A program made the position numbers and the translations under genes. The notes below the pieces were generated by a model. That model saw nothing but the letters and a program-made list of their open reading frames with translations. It had not been told where the DNA came from and did no database searches. Positions 35,804-47,259 of a DNA stretch of 64,000 bases are shown here, piece by piece. This stretch comes from Poa pratensis. Lineage: Eukaryota > Streptophyta > Magnoliopsida > Poales > Poaceae. The stretch lies in NCBI GenBank assembly GCA_947311845.1, contig CAMZMU010000063.1:55799618-55863617 (forward strand), in the 5' to 3' direction. Within the stretch, counting starts at the first letter, position 1; every line of letters begins with the position of its first letter.

Positions 35804-38800
35804 ACGGGGCGACAAAACTTCCGGTACAATCTATTCCTCTGGATAGATTTTAACTGTTCCTCCAAAAACATGCAGACCATCTTGTTGATGTTGCACAAAA
35901 GTGCAGCAGGTTTTCTTTTCATAACATGCTTGTGTGTTGATGTAATATCTTAGTATGTTGCCGTGGAGGACGCTCTGAATAATCACTCCTTCAGTTATGC
36001 TGCGGTTAGTAATGATTTAGCTTTTGGCAAAGAAGTGCTGTGGAACCTTGTGAAGAACATTTGCCTACATGAAATGAAGCAATAACATCTCAGTTTTCAA
36101 CAAAATGGTAAAAAAGATTTGTTGATGCTTTATTTTTTTTCTAATTGTTGGATAGATGTTCAGTGGTTTCGCTTAGACTCTGGCATTTGCAAATGACAGC
36201 ATACAGTCTGCATAATTTGTCATTGATGTTGTTTGTAATTATTTCTCTTATGAATAAATGTTCAGTTTTATACAAATAGGTCTTTCCGATAGTGTAGCAT
36301 GTGCTGTGTTTGGATCATAGGTGCTGAAATCAACCAAAAAGTCTTAAGACAAATCAGGGCAACATGGCACACTACATCAGTAGGTCCAGTACAAATAGTG
36401 AAGCTATGGCAGCTCTAGCTTTAGGTGCTACAGGGAATATGTTGCCGTCAGTGACAAATAAGAGGAGTTTCTTCAGACAATCGTTGTTTTAAGTTGATCT
36501 GCCCATAGGGCAAAAAGCAGTTTGGTAATAATTTTTCTGCTCGACGCAATGGAGATATTTAAGAGAACATTTCTACAGATTTAGTGATCATATTTTAGAT
36601 TCTGCGCAGCGACCTACATAAACGAAAAAGATGACATCATGCATAAACGGCGCGGCAAGCCGCGTATGTCGTACTAGTATACACTGGTTTCGTTTAGACA
36701 TTTGCAAACGACAACATACCGTCAAACAATTTGTCATCGATGTTGCTAGTAATTCTTTCTTTGTTGATGGTCAAATCTATAAACATTGTTCTGGTCCCAA
36801 GAATACATTTTAAAGCAAAGCTACCTACATTGTGACCAAGAGGTGGAACAAAATTATTACCATCAAGTATAGATGGGACATGGCCAATGGGCCAAATGGA
36901 AAACCCACGAAACGATTAGATTCTTTAGGTTCGATCCAAAATAATCAGTGTTTATCTCATACCCCGACAGCACCGAGCGGCTCCCTCGCCGAGCGCCGCC
37001 CGGCCGCCTCGCCGCCCGGCTGCCTCCCTCCCCGAGCGCCTCCATCGCCGCCCGGCCTCCTCGACGCCCGGCCGCCTCGACTCCCTCCTACCTCCGACCG
37101 CCTCGACACCCTCTTACCTCCGACCGCTCCGTTTCATCTCCTGCACCGGCAGACCATCGCGCCGCCGCCTCGTCGACTTCCACCGCCGACCAGACGGAGA
37201 AGATATGGTCCCCTTCGTCCCCTATTCTTCCTCCTCGTCTGCATAAGCAAGTCACCACGAGACCTCTCTGGCCCCTGGCTTGGGGCAGCAGCGCACTGTA
37301 CTTTTCATGAGGCGCAGCACTGCATCAGTAAAGAAGAAACGAATGCACTGGACTAGTATAGCTATCTTTCTTTTTCCACTACATTTTTGTGCAGCCTCTG
37401 ATTTCTAGTACCTGAAGACGTGTTTGTACACAAATTAGAACTCATCTTAGCATATGCTTGTGCATTTTTTGTATAATTGCGAAGACGTGCCTTTATATGT
37501 CATATAATTGTGAAATTTTGAATATGCTTGTGCATTTTTGTATTTTAGCAAAGTCATGCCAAATTTTCGAGCACCTAATCTTCGGTTTGATATAACGAGC
37601 TTTGTGAGTATTTATCATCATTGCATAAAGGTTCGAACCTTACTAACCATTGGTTAACCTTTTCTAACCTAATTAACCAAATGGTTAACCTATTTAACCA
37701 TATAGACAAAATGGTTATTTAGGTTAGAAACCAAAAGGTAAATGGTTAACCAAATCCCACCCAGACCATCAAGCACAGAAGACAGTCTTCGGGCTGCTGG
37801 AACATTTGCTTTGCTATAGCGCATTGGAAATACACTACAGTTACTTTTCTAAGCTTCATTCAGAACATTTGCTTTGCTATAGCGCATTTGTGTGTTGCTA
37901 CAGTGAGCTGGTACTTTGTACTACTCAGTTTTTGTTTCGTCGTCTGTTGTAAGATGCACCTTGTGAACTGTGTATATACGAAGAAGTTAGCATACCAAAC
38001 GTCAGTAGTTTGAGCTTCTGTCGGTATACATGTTGTGGGGTGTACAATCGTACTGCATCTAATTCATCTTTTTTTTTGCCTAACATCTGATTATATTGAC
38101 CAATAAAAATGTTACAGTGTACACATCCAGACTTATGACAGTTGTACCCACAATTACCGAAAAATAACCGATAAACTTAGAAATACATCCAAATCCCCGA
38201 GGAAATTCTTCTTATGTGAATCTGCCACCGCTTGTTTGGTCCTCGTCGCAGCAGCGGAAAAGAGAACGAAAGCTAACACAACGATAGCTGAGTCATCCAC
38301 ACAAACCTGTAGAGAGATATCCCTTGTAGAAGTCGCCCCACTAGCCACCCGTGGCGTACGACGGAATCTATGGGAGAAGCCGAATCGGCGAGGACGTGCT
38401 GCGCCGACTGTCGGTTTAGAGTCGCCGGTAGGAGCAGCCTGCATACGCTTGCAGGTGGGAACAACTTGCAGACAGTGCACACAAGAAAAAATGTAGCAGG
38501 CAAGATCAACATACCAACGACCAGAGTAATACCATGATCTCTACTGTATGAATATGTGCTTTGGTATTCTGTCTACAGGTGAAGTTCATGACATTTATTT
38601 CCAGATTTTCTTTTCTTAGTCATCCTAAAAATTTCTAGTACGTTGTTTTTGGAAACTTACATTCAGAGGACATTTCAAAGTGGGACTCAATCAAAGAGGA
38701 CGATTAGAATTTCAGACCCCATATGAGGCCCAATTACAAAATTCTGAAAATTCTCAATCGTCCATCAGATTTAGTCCCATATTTTTAAAACAACACGATG

Positions 38801-39000
38801 GAGACTAAAGGTTTAGTACCATACAGCTAAAATAACAAAGGCGAAACCAATTAGCCACGTTCCATTAGCATTTAAATAAAAACTTGAGCATTCGGTTGCA
38901 TTACCGAAGGAGGGGTGAGTAGTTGTTTCAAATACTAAATATTTGACTCGATCCAATGCGGAATTCAGATTATTTTCAAGTACATATTTTCTAAATAAGC
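35804..39000. other. Cyclin 3' flank and intergenic region, no further gene recognised
   Basis: A diverged ~85-bp direct repeat occurs at 36162-36245 and 36682-36770 (shared GGTTTCGYTTAGAC, ATTTGCAAA, AATTTGTCAT). A Pro/Arg-coding GC-rich patch lies at 36960-37190 without domain support. TTAACC-type repeats lie at 37640-37750. A 25-bp repeat AACATTTGCTTTGCTATAGC recurs at 37800 and 37864. None supports a gene. Confidence 0.5.
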
Positions 39001-39490
39001 GAGGCTCACTAAAGTGTGACAACAACTTATAACTAAACCAGAAATGGGCTAAGATGAGGGCCTATTTTTCTTAGGGTTTCTCTAACAGCTGGGAGGAGAG
39101 GATCAATTACTTCTGCACAAGAGTAAAACCTTTAAATAGGTCAGACACTGGGTTGGGTTATATAGGTCACATAGAACTCGAAGAAAGCCCAATAGGTAAC
39201 CAAAAGATATCTCCATTAGTTATCCAACACTCCCCTCAAGACATGTGACACATGTCAATCATTCCCTTTTGTCCCTAACCTTTTCGTGAAACTTACCGGT
39301 TGTTGTCCCGAACTCACATAAGCCAGTGATATAATCTCTGCATCGATCTTCTCTTAAATAAAGAATTTGTCCATCTCCAGATGTTTGGATCAGTCATGCT
39401 AGACAGGATTATCATTCGATATGTTCTATGGCAGACATGTTATCAAACCACACCTTGAAGCTTCCTTTCCTTAACTTGTCCAGTTCAGTT
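39000..39490 (-). mobile_element. Copia-type remnant: RNase H end, polypurine tract and LTR start
   Basis: Read on the minus strand, broken frames resemble the end of Copia RNase H (VWFDNMSAIEHIE with an expected SKHLEMD-like stretch decayed) and a final LEG/LRGS-like block. Then come a polypurine tract (TTGAGGGGAG) and a TGTTGGATAAC LTR start whose plus-strand edge is 39229. The far LTR end was not found. Stops and frame changes show decay. It lies just downstream of the intact F-box gene. Confidence 0.5.
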
Positions 39491-39610
39491 TGTACTTTAC
39501 GCACACAAAAAAAGATATGTTTGTTTGCATTGGTGAGAAAAAAATGTATTCTACCCACAATTATTATGCAAAAAAAAGAAGAAAGAAGATATGTTCGTTT
39601 GCATTAGTGA

Positions 39611-39719
39611 GATGGCCCAAGCGACCTGAATCAAGTCTAGCGTACTCTTTGTACTTTGTCATTGGTGGGATGGCCCAAGCGACCTGAATCAAGTCTAGCG
39701 TACTCTTTGTACTTTGTAC
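39611..39719. repeat. 58-bp tandem duplication downstream of F-box copy 1
   Basis: GATGGCCCAAGCGACCTGAA starts at 39611 and again at 39669, with the following ~30 bases also repeated. A separate ~30-bp repeat (GATATGTTTGTTTGCATT and GATATGTTCGTTTGCATT) lies just to the left at about 39512 and 39585. Confidence 0.85.
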
Positions 39720-39856
39720 GTCAATTCCAGACTTGCAATAGCGGTGTTGGCTTCGCCCTCTTATTCTTAGCAATCGAACATGCAATTCATGCCTACAAAT
39801 ATCTACCGATCCACAAACGAGCTTCCGAGATACATACACTGGCCCAGACCTGAGTA

Positions 39857-41071
39857 TCATATATTGGGGGTGATCCATACCTCCGAAGGGTACAGGAGGC
39901 TCAAAGAATCCCGCATACCTCCGAAGGGGAAAACCCGCTTGAACGTCCTTGTTTTGGGGTCGTAGGCCCTTACACCTCCCCAGTCATGAATCCGGCTGAA
40001 ATAATCAATAGTCCGTGTCATCCAGGGAGCAGAGAAATAGATGAATTGAGATCGTACACCAGGGAGGTTCTCTATGGGTAAACATGCCGAGTGGTTCAGT
40101 CCAATGAAAATTGCATGATCTCCAAAGTCCTTCCTCGATATACTTTTGCATCCTTCTAGATCAACCTTGCGAATCTGGAACTTGACATTATCTGGGAACC
40201 TACTCTGGTTTGTATAAATCACACGGACTTGCAAGAGATCACCCCACGGTGTAGACATCAGGTGTCTAGTAAGAACAGGTGCATGGTGCCTATGTTCAAT
40301 AATCGCCTCCTTTGTTGGTCCATCCGGTGCATCAAGATCCCACTTATCCACTCTGCCGTGCAATGTCATGATGTAGAACATCCCATTGTGGTACGCACAG
40401 TCGGTGTACCGATCTGTCTTGCCCGTACCCAACACTGAAGCAGTTTTCCACCGTCTCTCTCCTGCCCTAACGAAAGAAATCCAATCAACATCACCATGGA
40501 TAACCATGGCAATGTAATCACCACCATTAGACGGGCTGCAGGATAACACGGCCTTCTGATAAAACCATGTTCCTAGATAATTTGGTTGATATACTTTGTC
40601 TCTCGCAAAAAGATAATGTTTCAAATTTCCTCCGCTGTCATACACTTCCCTCACACATGCGAAATCGGTGATCGGAGGGAAAGGGATCATGTACGAGGTG
40701 AAAGGGTTGAACAGAACAATATTGGAGATGTCATTTACCAGAAACAGCCATCCGTGGGAGGCTCCACAACATGCAACGAAGCAACCCTTGGGAAATTTAA
40801 CATTGTAAACCTTGTCGACATCAAGTAGATGGCGGAACTTGCAGGTTGCTGCTTCTGGGACCCAGTTCATCCCGGATTTCACCTGGAATTCCCTTTGCTC
40901 GAGGAAGTTGGCCCAAGACACGAGCCATGGCCCGCGAGAACGTGGGATACCTGCAGCTGTGGCCGCCGAGCACCATGACGTGCAGACGACTGCAAATGCG
41001 AGGGCTTGGGGAATCTCAAGGCGTTGCAGGATGCTGAGGAGGAGATCAATTGGGAACCTTGTCGACATCAT
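39857..41071 (-). CDS. F-box protein with DUF295 domain, intact single exon (copy 1)
   Basis: The 404-aa frame starts MMSTRFPIDLLLSILQRLEI and ends EVWITPNI. An N-terminal F-box (PIDLLLSILQRL...ALAFAVVCTSWCSAA, about residues 7-40) would bind SKP1 in an SCF ubiquitin ligase. The rest resembles the DUF295 (KIB1-4-like) beta-propeller of grass F-box families (NDISNIVLFNPFTSYMIPFP, WGGVRAYDPKTRTFKRVFPF). The substrate is unknown. The paralogue at 47467-48697 begins MAATSGWSDLPIDLL; here a 1-base difference shifts that start out of frame, so translation must use a later ATG (41069-41071, with another at 41066-41068). The upstream ATG at 41080-41082 gives a four-codon uORF whose TGA overlaps the start. 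Confidence 0.88.
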   Translation of the reverse strand: MMSTRFPIDLLLSILQRLEIPQALAFAVVCTSWCSAATAAGIPRSRGPWLVSWANFLEQREFQVKSGMNWVPEAATCKFRHLLDVDKVYNVKFPKGCFVACCGASHGWLFLVNDISNIVLFNPFTSYMIPFPPITDFACVREVYDSGGNLKHYLFARDKVYQPNYLGTWFYQKAVLSCSPSNGGDYIAMVIHGDVDWISFVRAGERRWKTASVLGTGKTDRYTDCAYHNGMFYIMTLHGRVDKWDLDAPDGPTKEAIIEHRHHAPVLTRHLMSTPWGDLLQVRVIYTNQSRFPDNVKFQIRKVDLEGCKSISRKDFGDHAIFIGLNHSACLPIENLPGVRSQFIYFSAPWMTRTIDYFSRIHDWGGVRAYDPKTRTFKRVFPFGGMRDSLSLLYPSEVWITPNI

Positions 41072-41128
41072 GTTGCTGCCATAGTAATTGAATAAACTTC
41101 AGGTTATGTGCTTGCGATCAAATTTTTA

Positions 41129-41721
41129 GGAGCGTCTATTTGTCAATCGACTGAAAAAAAATTCGTCGTCAGTCGAATTTTTAGGCCAATGGTACGTCGA
41201 CACATCAACCATCCTAGCCCCGCTGCCATGCGGAAAAAAAATTCGACTGATTTCGATTTCACGGTCAGTCAAATTTTTAGGCCATTTGGAATCATTTTTA
41301 CATTTGGAACCAATTTTAAAATTGGAACCATTTTCAAATTTGGAACCATTTTCAAAATTGGAACCAATTTCAATTTTGGAACCAATTTAAAATTGGTTCC
41401 AAAATTGAAATTGGTTCCAAAATTGAAATTGGAACCATTTTTACATTTGGAACCATTTCAAAAATTTAGAACCAATTTCATTTTAGAACCAATTTTAAAA
41501 TTGGAACCATTTTTACATTTGGAACCAATTTTACATTTGGAACCATTTCAATAATTTGGAACCAATTTTAAAATTAGAACCTTTTTTAAAAAGAACGAAG
41601 AATAATAATAAAAAAGAAAAAACAAAACAGAAAAAAAAAACGAAAAACAGAGAAAAAAAGATAAACGAAAATTCGACTGACGGCGAAAAAAATTTCAGTC
41701 GACTGTCATACAGCAAATCCC
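41129..41721. mobile_element. 593-bp terminal-inverted-repeat element 57 bp upstream of F-box copy 1
   Basis: The 8-bp target duplication AATTTTTA is at 41121-41128 and 41722-41729. The paralogous segment has no insertion there (about 48741-48750). Inverted subterminal arms at about 41146-41180 (ATCGACTGAAA...GTCAGTCGAAT) and 41671-41702 pair. The interior (41285-41580) consists of ~17-19 bp repeats around TTGGAACCATTTT, switching orientation at a near-palindrome at 41378-41400. It is non-coding and non-autonomous. The 8-bp duplication fits hAT, but the ends do not look like standard hAT ends, so superfamily is left open. Confidence 0.8.
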
Positions 41722-42069
41722 AATTTTTACATAGCAAAGCAAAGAAAAGATCCAATATATGTATCTATGATTCTACCAGGACTAACTCCGTGTCTCAAAG
41801 GGAACCGGAAAACCAAGTGGAAAGCTGAATTCAACTCGGATAAGCTCATAGTCGTGCACTCGAAGAAAACCAATACGGAAAGAAGCAGTCACTCGGTCAC
41901 GCAAAATATGCCGGTAAACTATACTGTTACGGCGATTGGATAACGCAAAGCGCAAGCAGCATAACATCTGAAGGTTGGCAATCCAATTCGGGCGAGGCCA
42001 CTGGCGACACCAAGGGGGAAAAGAGCAAAGCTCACACGGGAACGCGCACAAAAACTGCATCTTTATGTA

Positions 42070-42325
42070 CTCCCTCCATCCCAAAATACAAGGCGCCCTT
42101 TAATTTCGCTGGTCAACGACGTTCAACTTTGACCATGATTTGTACTTATAATATGATCATAAAATTATTATAAAAATATATGAAATGAAAGAATTGTGCA
42201 AGACGAATCCAACGATACCATTTATTCATTGTAGATCCGCATAATTTATTATATATTAACGGTCAAAGTTAAACGCCGAAGACCAGCACAAAAATAGCGC
42301 GCCTTGTATTTTGAAACGGAGGGAG
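42070..42325. mobile_element. Stowaway-type MITE (256 bp) in the flank of F-box copy 1
   Basis: Ends CTCCCTCCATCCCAAAATAC and TATTTTGAAACGGAGGGAG are flanked by TA (42068-42069, 42326-42327). Arms pair through TACAAGGCGC and GCGCCTTGTA. The duplicated segment has the empty site TTATGTATTTTGG at 56841-56853, so it inserted after duplication or was absent from the other copy. Confidence 0.93.
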
Positions 42326-42427
42326 TATTTTGGAAGGAAAATCGAAGCATTAAGGCAAGTAACCGAGGGAAAAAACATAAATATCCCTAAAAATCAACAT
42401 ACCGAGCTAACTCTCTGCATCTTTGTA

Positions 42428-43024
42428 CAACAACAACTGACCTCCCGCCGAGTCATAAAAAAAAAAACTCACATCCCGCCGGGTTAAAAAAGATGTATTT
42501 TTCAAACTGAGAGGAAGATTGAGATAGACATACCCATAGCAGGCCCGGATAGCTCGTCACCGAGAGACGAATCGGCGCCAGGAGGAGTCCCTCCCATACT
42601 GCTGCTCCCCTGATCAAACTGGCGACGCAGAATGACGGAGGGAGATGGAGAAACCGCGAGTGGCATCGGATCTCAGAGTTACGGAGCATTGGGACGGGGG
42701 GGGGGGGGGGGCTCGTCCTTGTATGTGAAGGAGCTTTTCAGCAAAATGGATTGGTCCCGGAATCGCGCCCCGGGGAGTTGTCGCGTCGAGGCTGCGCCCT
42801 GCGCTCGCTGGACATGGGGGCGCCGGGGCGGAGGAGACGAACGATGGTTGGGGAATTTCTGTGGTTGCCACTTTTTTTTCTGAGGATGTGTCACTGACTT
42901 ATGGACAATGCTTGGGCTTTATTGTATGGGCTTTCCTATTTCGGTGATTGGCCCGCTATCTGTTCCTCTGTTCAGTCAGCCCGCGGCAAGTTCTAAACAC
43001 AATGTCAGCCTGCGGTTTCTGGCA
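42428..43024. other. Unique spacer, no gene recognised
   Basis: Homology to the second duplicated unit ends near 42428. The stretch holds an A-run (42467-42477) and a G-run near 42697-42710. Short frames on both strands lack domains. Confidence 0.5.
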
Positions 43025-43033
43025 AATCCTATA

Positions 43034-44584
43034 GGATTAAGTATTGTATTCACAAATTCAAAAAAAAAAGTATAGTTTTCACCCCTAAATGTCACCCTGT
43101 GGACAACATTCACCCTGAACTTGAAAACCATATGATTTCAACCTCAAACGTATCAAACCGGATGAATAACCCCCTGGCCTGATTTTGGTCGGTTTGAGCG
43201 GTTTTGAGGGGTGACGTGGCGATGACATGGGTGTCGGCCGTCAGTTAAGTTGAAAACGGCGTTATGTGCGCGTGGGCCCCAGCTGTCAGTTTCTTTTATA
43301 GGAGAGGTGGCCGTTTTCTTCTCCTATCTTCTCCGCGCTACTCTATGTTCCCCTCGCTGGTGGACACCAACGAGGACGAGGCGCGTTCCCGATCCTGTCT
43401 GACTCCAGCCCGCTATACCTGACACTATCGGAGACGGCGGAGGAGGAGCAGGAGATGCAGCTGGCGCACGAGCGGCTGCTGGCTGTTGGCGCACGGTGCG
43501 CCGAGTACGCCATCCAGCTGCTGATGGACGCCGAGTACGCGTCGGTGAAGATGAGATGCGCATCGTTTGCGAAATTGTAATACGAATCCTCCCACTGCCA
43601 TGAAATCCGGTTCAGGAATCGACCGCATCCCAGAACCGGTCCATGGGCCACGCGAGGACCCCAGCACAGGCGGCGCCGCTGCCTCCTCACCCCCACCTCC
43701 CTCTGCAGCGCTCGCCAACCGACCCCAAGAACGCGTCCGTGAGCAGGCCGTAGGCGGTGGCGGCACCGATGGGTCGAGCTCCGCCGCGGCGAGGGTCGAC
43801 TGGAAGGGCAACGGCCCACCGCCGCTCCTCCTCCAAGAAGCCCGGGAGGCAGCCCGTCCACCTCCACCTCCCGCGACAACGCTGGGAGGTCGGCCGGCGA
43901 ATGCAGACAAGTGTTCGAGCAGTTGGTACGGGACTAGAGGGCTGTTGTCCCCCGACCCAAATCCCGCAGCAGCAGCTGCCGCCCCATCCACAACGGCGAC
44001 TTCTCCCCGCACCGCCGGCTACCCTCCCTCTCCCCCGCAACCTCGCAACGTGCTCCGGCCAGCTCGCCCCGCGCCTGCCTCCCCCCGCGGCCTCCCGCGA
44101 CGACTTCTCTCGCTTCGCCCGTGCTCTGATTTCATCCAGCCTCGGTCGTCACGCGGAATCTCGCCGGGATGAATCCGGGCCCCCTCCACCGCCGGACGAC
44201 CCGATTCCTGGCTCCCCGAGGTAAGCCCCCATTCTGACGCCGCGAATTTTGGCCGGCTCGACCGTGTGATCGCTAGCCTTCGTGGCGGGCTTCTCTGCCG
44301 GTGGGTGGGGGATTTTTAGATAGAATCCGGGGATGAGAGGGGCCTGACAGGTGGGGTCCACCAGCACAGTAACGGTGTTAACAGCCGTTGCCACACCACC
44401 GCCATGTCAGCGACCACTTTAAGTCCAAAACCGCCCAAATTCTTCTCAAAACCGCCCCAATTCGATAAAAACCACTACCGGGGTTATTCATCCGGTTTGG
44501 TACATTTGAGGGTTTAAATCATATGGTTTTCAAGTTCAGGGTGAATGTTGTCCATAGGGTGAGGGTGAAAAGTATACATAATCC
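43034..44584. mobile_element. Pack-MULE-like element with GC-rich captured sequence
   Basis: A 9-bp target duplication AATCCTATA is at 43025-43033 and 44585-44593. Long inverted terminal repeats of about 120 bp start GGATTAAGTAT (left) and, as inverted complement, GGATTATGTAT (right). They share blocks such as GACAACATTCACCCTGAACT and CCATATGATTT and ACCGGATGAATAACCCC. A 9-bp duplication with long TIRs is the Mutator-like signature. The interior 43330-44230 is far more GC-rich than the TIRs and includes a coherent protein-coding frame. No transposase was seen, so it is non-autonomous. Confidence 0.85.
43374..43580 (+). pseudogene. Gene fragment captured inside the Pack-MULE
   Basis: An open frame without its own start reads FPILSDSSPLYLTLSETAEE, then EQEMQLAHERLLAVGARCAE and YAIQLLMDAEYASVKMRCAS, ending FAKL and a stop. 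Alternating acidic and Leu/Ala helical content looks like real coding sequence, but I do not recognise the parent gene. The GC-rich sequence to 44230 may be further captured exons or UTR. Function unlikely. Confidence 0.5.
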
Positions 44585-45059
44585 AATCCTATATATCGCC
44601 CGCTGGCGTTGCGTTTCGTCAGCGTCGCCTTAAGGATCGCTTTACTGGACCGGGCCCATTTTAGTTCGCTGCTTCATTTTTCCTTCTTTGTTTTGTTTTT
44701 CTGTTGTTTTTTTTCTTTTTTCTGTTGTGTTTCTTTTCTGTTTGTTTCGTTTTTATTTTCGAAACAATATTCAGATTGGAAATTTGTTCAGATCTAAAAA
44801 AATGTTCAGATTTGAAATTTGTTCGTTAAGATTCAAAAATTGTTCAAATTTTGAAAATTATTCATACCTAAATTTTGTTCATGTTTAAAAATATTCATAT
44901 TTTTCAAAAATATTCAACTTTAAAAAATAAAAAAATAACAATGCCTTTTGTATTGGGCCGATTTTGAAGCGGCCCATGAAGCTGTGTCTTCAGGCGACGG
45001 AAGCCTCTCACATCGCTTTGAAGCGACATACACGAGTAGGTCACTATACTTGTTCACTC

Positions 45060-45892
45060 TTTTGGAGGGCATCATGGTTACAGTTGTTCCAGCTCCATCC
45101 ATGCCGCTGACGGAGGGTAGATGGATGACCAGGCTCCAGCGCATCTCATCGGCCCCCAGATGTATCAATTCATCGACATATGACACAGGCTGCTACAGGT
45201 TACCCTCGCAGACGGATGGGACGAGATCTGTTGGTGTCTTGGCACCTCTGGGACTTACTCTGCCAAGAGCGCCTATGAGGTTGAGTACCTTGGCCGCATC
45301 CGAAAACCTGTGTTGGCTAGAGTATGGAAGCTCAAGGTTGAGAAGAAGGTGAAGTTTTATATATCTTGGCTTCTACTACAAAACCGAAAATTGGACCGCC
45401 AATAGTTTAGTGGCGAGAGGGTGGCCCCATGCCAATGAGTGTTGTCTTTGCGATCACATGCTCGAATCGGCCTCCCACATTCTTCTCGGGTGCCCGGTCG
45501 CCAATGAGGCCTGACATTTGGCATCTGCTCTCCAGTCACGTGTTGCCAATGTCAACTTCTCGAGTGAGACCATCGGCGAATGCTCGAGGAAAACCTGCAA
45601 GGATCTACAAGGTACGAGCTGAAGAATGCGGTGTTATAACTTATGTGGCATGTCATTTGTGAAAAGAGAGAAATCGTGGACTTTCCGAGGTCTTGCGCTG
45701 GATGCGAGAGGAGTTTTGCAGCTTATTAGAGTTGATTTTGCCCTCCTTAAGGAGGTTTTGGGAGTAGTTGTCTAGTTGATCTTCACCTAGTCCTGGGCAT
45801 TTTTACTTTCTTTCCAACCTGCTTGCAGGATTGTAAAGTTTTTTCGCCTACCTTATAGTGCAGTAGCAAAGCTCTCGCTCCAGGTCAAAAAA
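45060..45892 (+). pseudogene. LINE ORF2 3' end (zf-RVT domain) with A-tail
   Basis: Broken frames give ALQRISSAPQMYQFIDIWH, TYSAKSAYEVEYLGRIRKPV, LARVWKLKVEKKVKFYISWL and ARGWPHANECCLCDHMLESA, SHILLGCPVANEA. This is the zinc-binding reverse transcriptase-associated region (zf-RVT) at the end of plant L1-type ORF2. The 3' end has a CAAAGCTCTCGC block then eight A. Several stops and frame changes show decay. No target duplication was identified. Confidence 0.75.
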
Positions 45893-46085
45893 AAGTGTCA
45901 AGGAGTGGTAGTCAAATTTAGTTTGAAGAAAGGGTCGACCTTGCAAAGTCTTGTCTTTGTTACCATGCTTGTCTCTTGGGAAATTTGAGAGGAGCAGAAT
46001 GTTAGGGTCTTCCAAAATCATGCCACCGCATCAAATTTCATCATTATGAAGATTAAAGAGGAGGCCAAATGTGGTGGGGCGTGGG
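45893..46085 (+). pseudogene. Second LINE ORF2 C-terminal remnant
   Basis: The frame KKGSTLQSLVFVTMLVSWEI, (stop) EEQNVRVFQNHATASNFIIM, KIKEEAKCGGAWVKYL matches the last segment of plant LINE ORF2 proteins (normally WEIWKERNARVF...KIKEEA). It directly follows the A-tail of the neighbouring remnant, so it may be part of the same element interrupted by an internal A-run, or a second insertion. Confidence 0.6.
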
Positions 46086-46204
46086 TTAAGTATTTGGTAA
46101 TGTAATACGAGGAGAGTAGTTTCTTGTGAAAGTCCGAGGCATGTCCTAAGAAATAATCCTCAAAATATCTGAACAACCTTTTTCATGCCCATTTGCTCCT
46201 TCCT

Positions 46205-47060
46205 CCTACAAAGAGAGAAGATAAAGCTACTATATTGTGAAAACTGAAAAACTATCTGACCTTTTCGGTTTCCCTGATGTATTTTAATTTGTAAGTACCA
46301 TTTTCAGTTGATTCATCTTTGTGAGACATTTGCTTAATTTGTGACGTATCAAATTATTCTCGGTATCTTCTGTGACTAGGATAGGCACAGCAAAGGTGCC
46401 AGCCTTCACGCTGTCTTGCCGCATATAACGGTGAACCTAGTCGTATTCTGCACCGAGCGTCTCTGGAATGATTTGCATGGGCTGGAAATGGCCGTACAGA
46501 ACGAGCGGCCCATCATCTGCTCACTCCTGCTCCATTAGAGAAAAACCTATCACTGCAGCCTGTGCTCCCACGGCGAATCCAATTCTTTGAAAAGAAATAC
46601 TAGTGCACATTCAACAAGAGCTCATGCACAGTTGGTACTACTCCAGAGTAAAGTATTCCTCCAACATTCAAACTCCAGAGTAAAGTAAACTATTCACTCA
46701 TGGCCATCCGTTGGGATATCACTTACTCCTACCAACAGGCGCACGGTTGTGTCGCCTGTGGCTCATCCAACTACCAAATCCCAACGCGCACAACTGCAAC
46801 TGCACAAGAGACCCACGGATGGATATGCATCGCATCGCATCGCACAAGCCCCGCAAGCGAGGACACGAGGGAGCCACTATTAACTAGTCAGGCCCTGTCA
46901 TATTGCTCCATCTAAAACCCAATCAGCTGCTCGCCACATTCCCCTAAAAAATAAAATTTCCGCCACATTCTCGCCCCTGACACACGAGCCCAGCTCTGGT
47001 GCCTCAGGGCATAATTTATGCTCCCAGGTGCGATCGCACCCCCACAATTTTCGTGTTCGT
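46205..47060. repeat. Duplicated segment A
   Basis: It shares colinear blocks with segment B (57185-57640) and segment C (60290-61970): GTGAAAAACTATCT-like, TTTCAGTTGATTC, GTGACGTATCAAATT-like, CTTCACGCTGTCTT, CAACAAGAGCTCATGCACA and AACATTCAAACT. Its right part (CAACTACCAAATCCCAACGC, GACCCACGGATGGAT, CTGCTCGCCACATTC) is also in C but not in B. No coding frame is conserved across the copies. Confidence 0.8.
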
Positions 47061-47259
47061 ACGCTCGGTGCACCTTGACCCACCTGTCTGCACTCCACAG
47101 TAACAGTACCCACTCTCCTTGGCAAGTTGGTTCGGAAACATATTTCAGTTCTTCAAATCCAGAATATAAGCTTATATTCTGGACTTTTTCTCAAAAAAAA
47201 TACACCTTCAAATCTTTAATCAATCCACATAACTATATTGGGACCTCTACAGACAACTA

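Noticed and set aside
36832..37356. 174-aa Pro/Arg-rich plus-strand frame
   Set aside because: A CCG-rich low-complexity stretch with matching open frames in other phases; no splice or domain support.
38154..38480. 108-aa minus-strand frame
   Set aside because: No recognisable domain, and overlapping frames of similar length exist on both strands.
43425..44012. Long minus-strand frames in the Pack-MULE interior
   Set aside because: They overlap several equally long frames in GC-rich DNA; the plus-strand segment 43374-43580 looks more protein-like.
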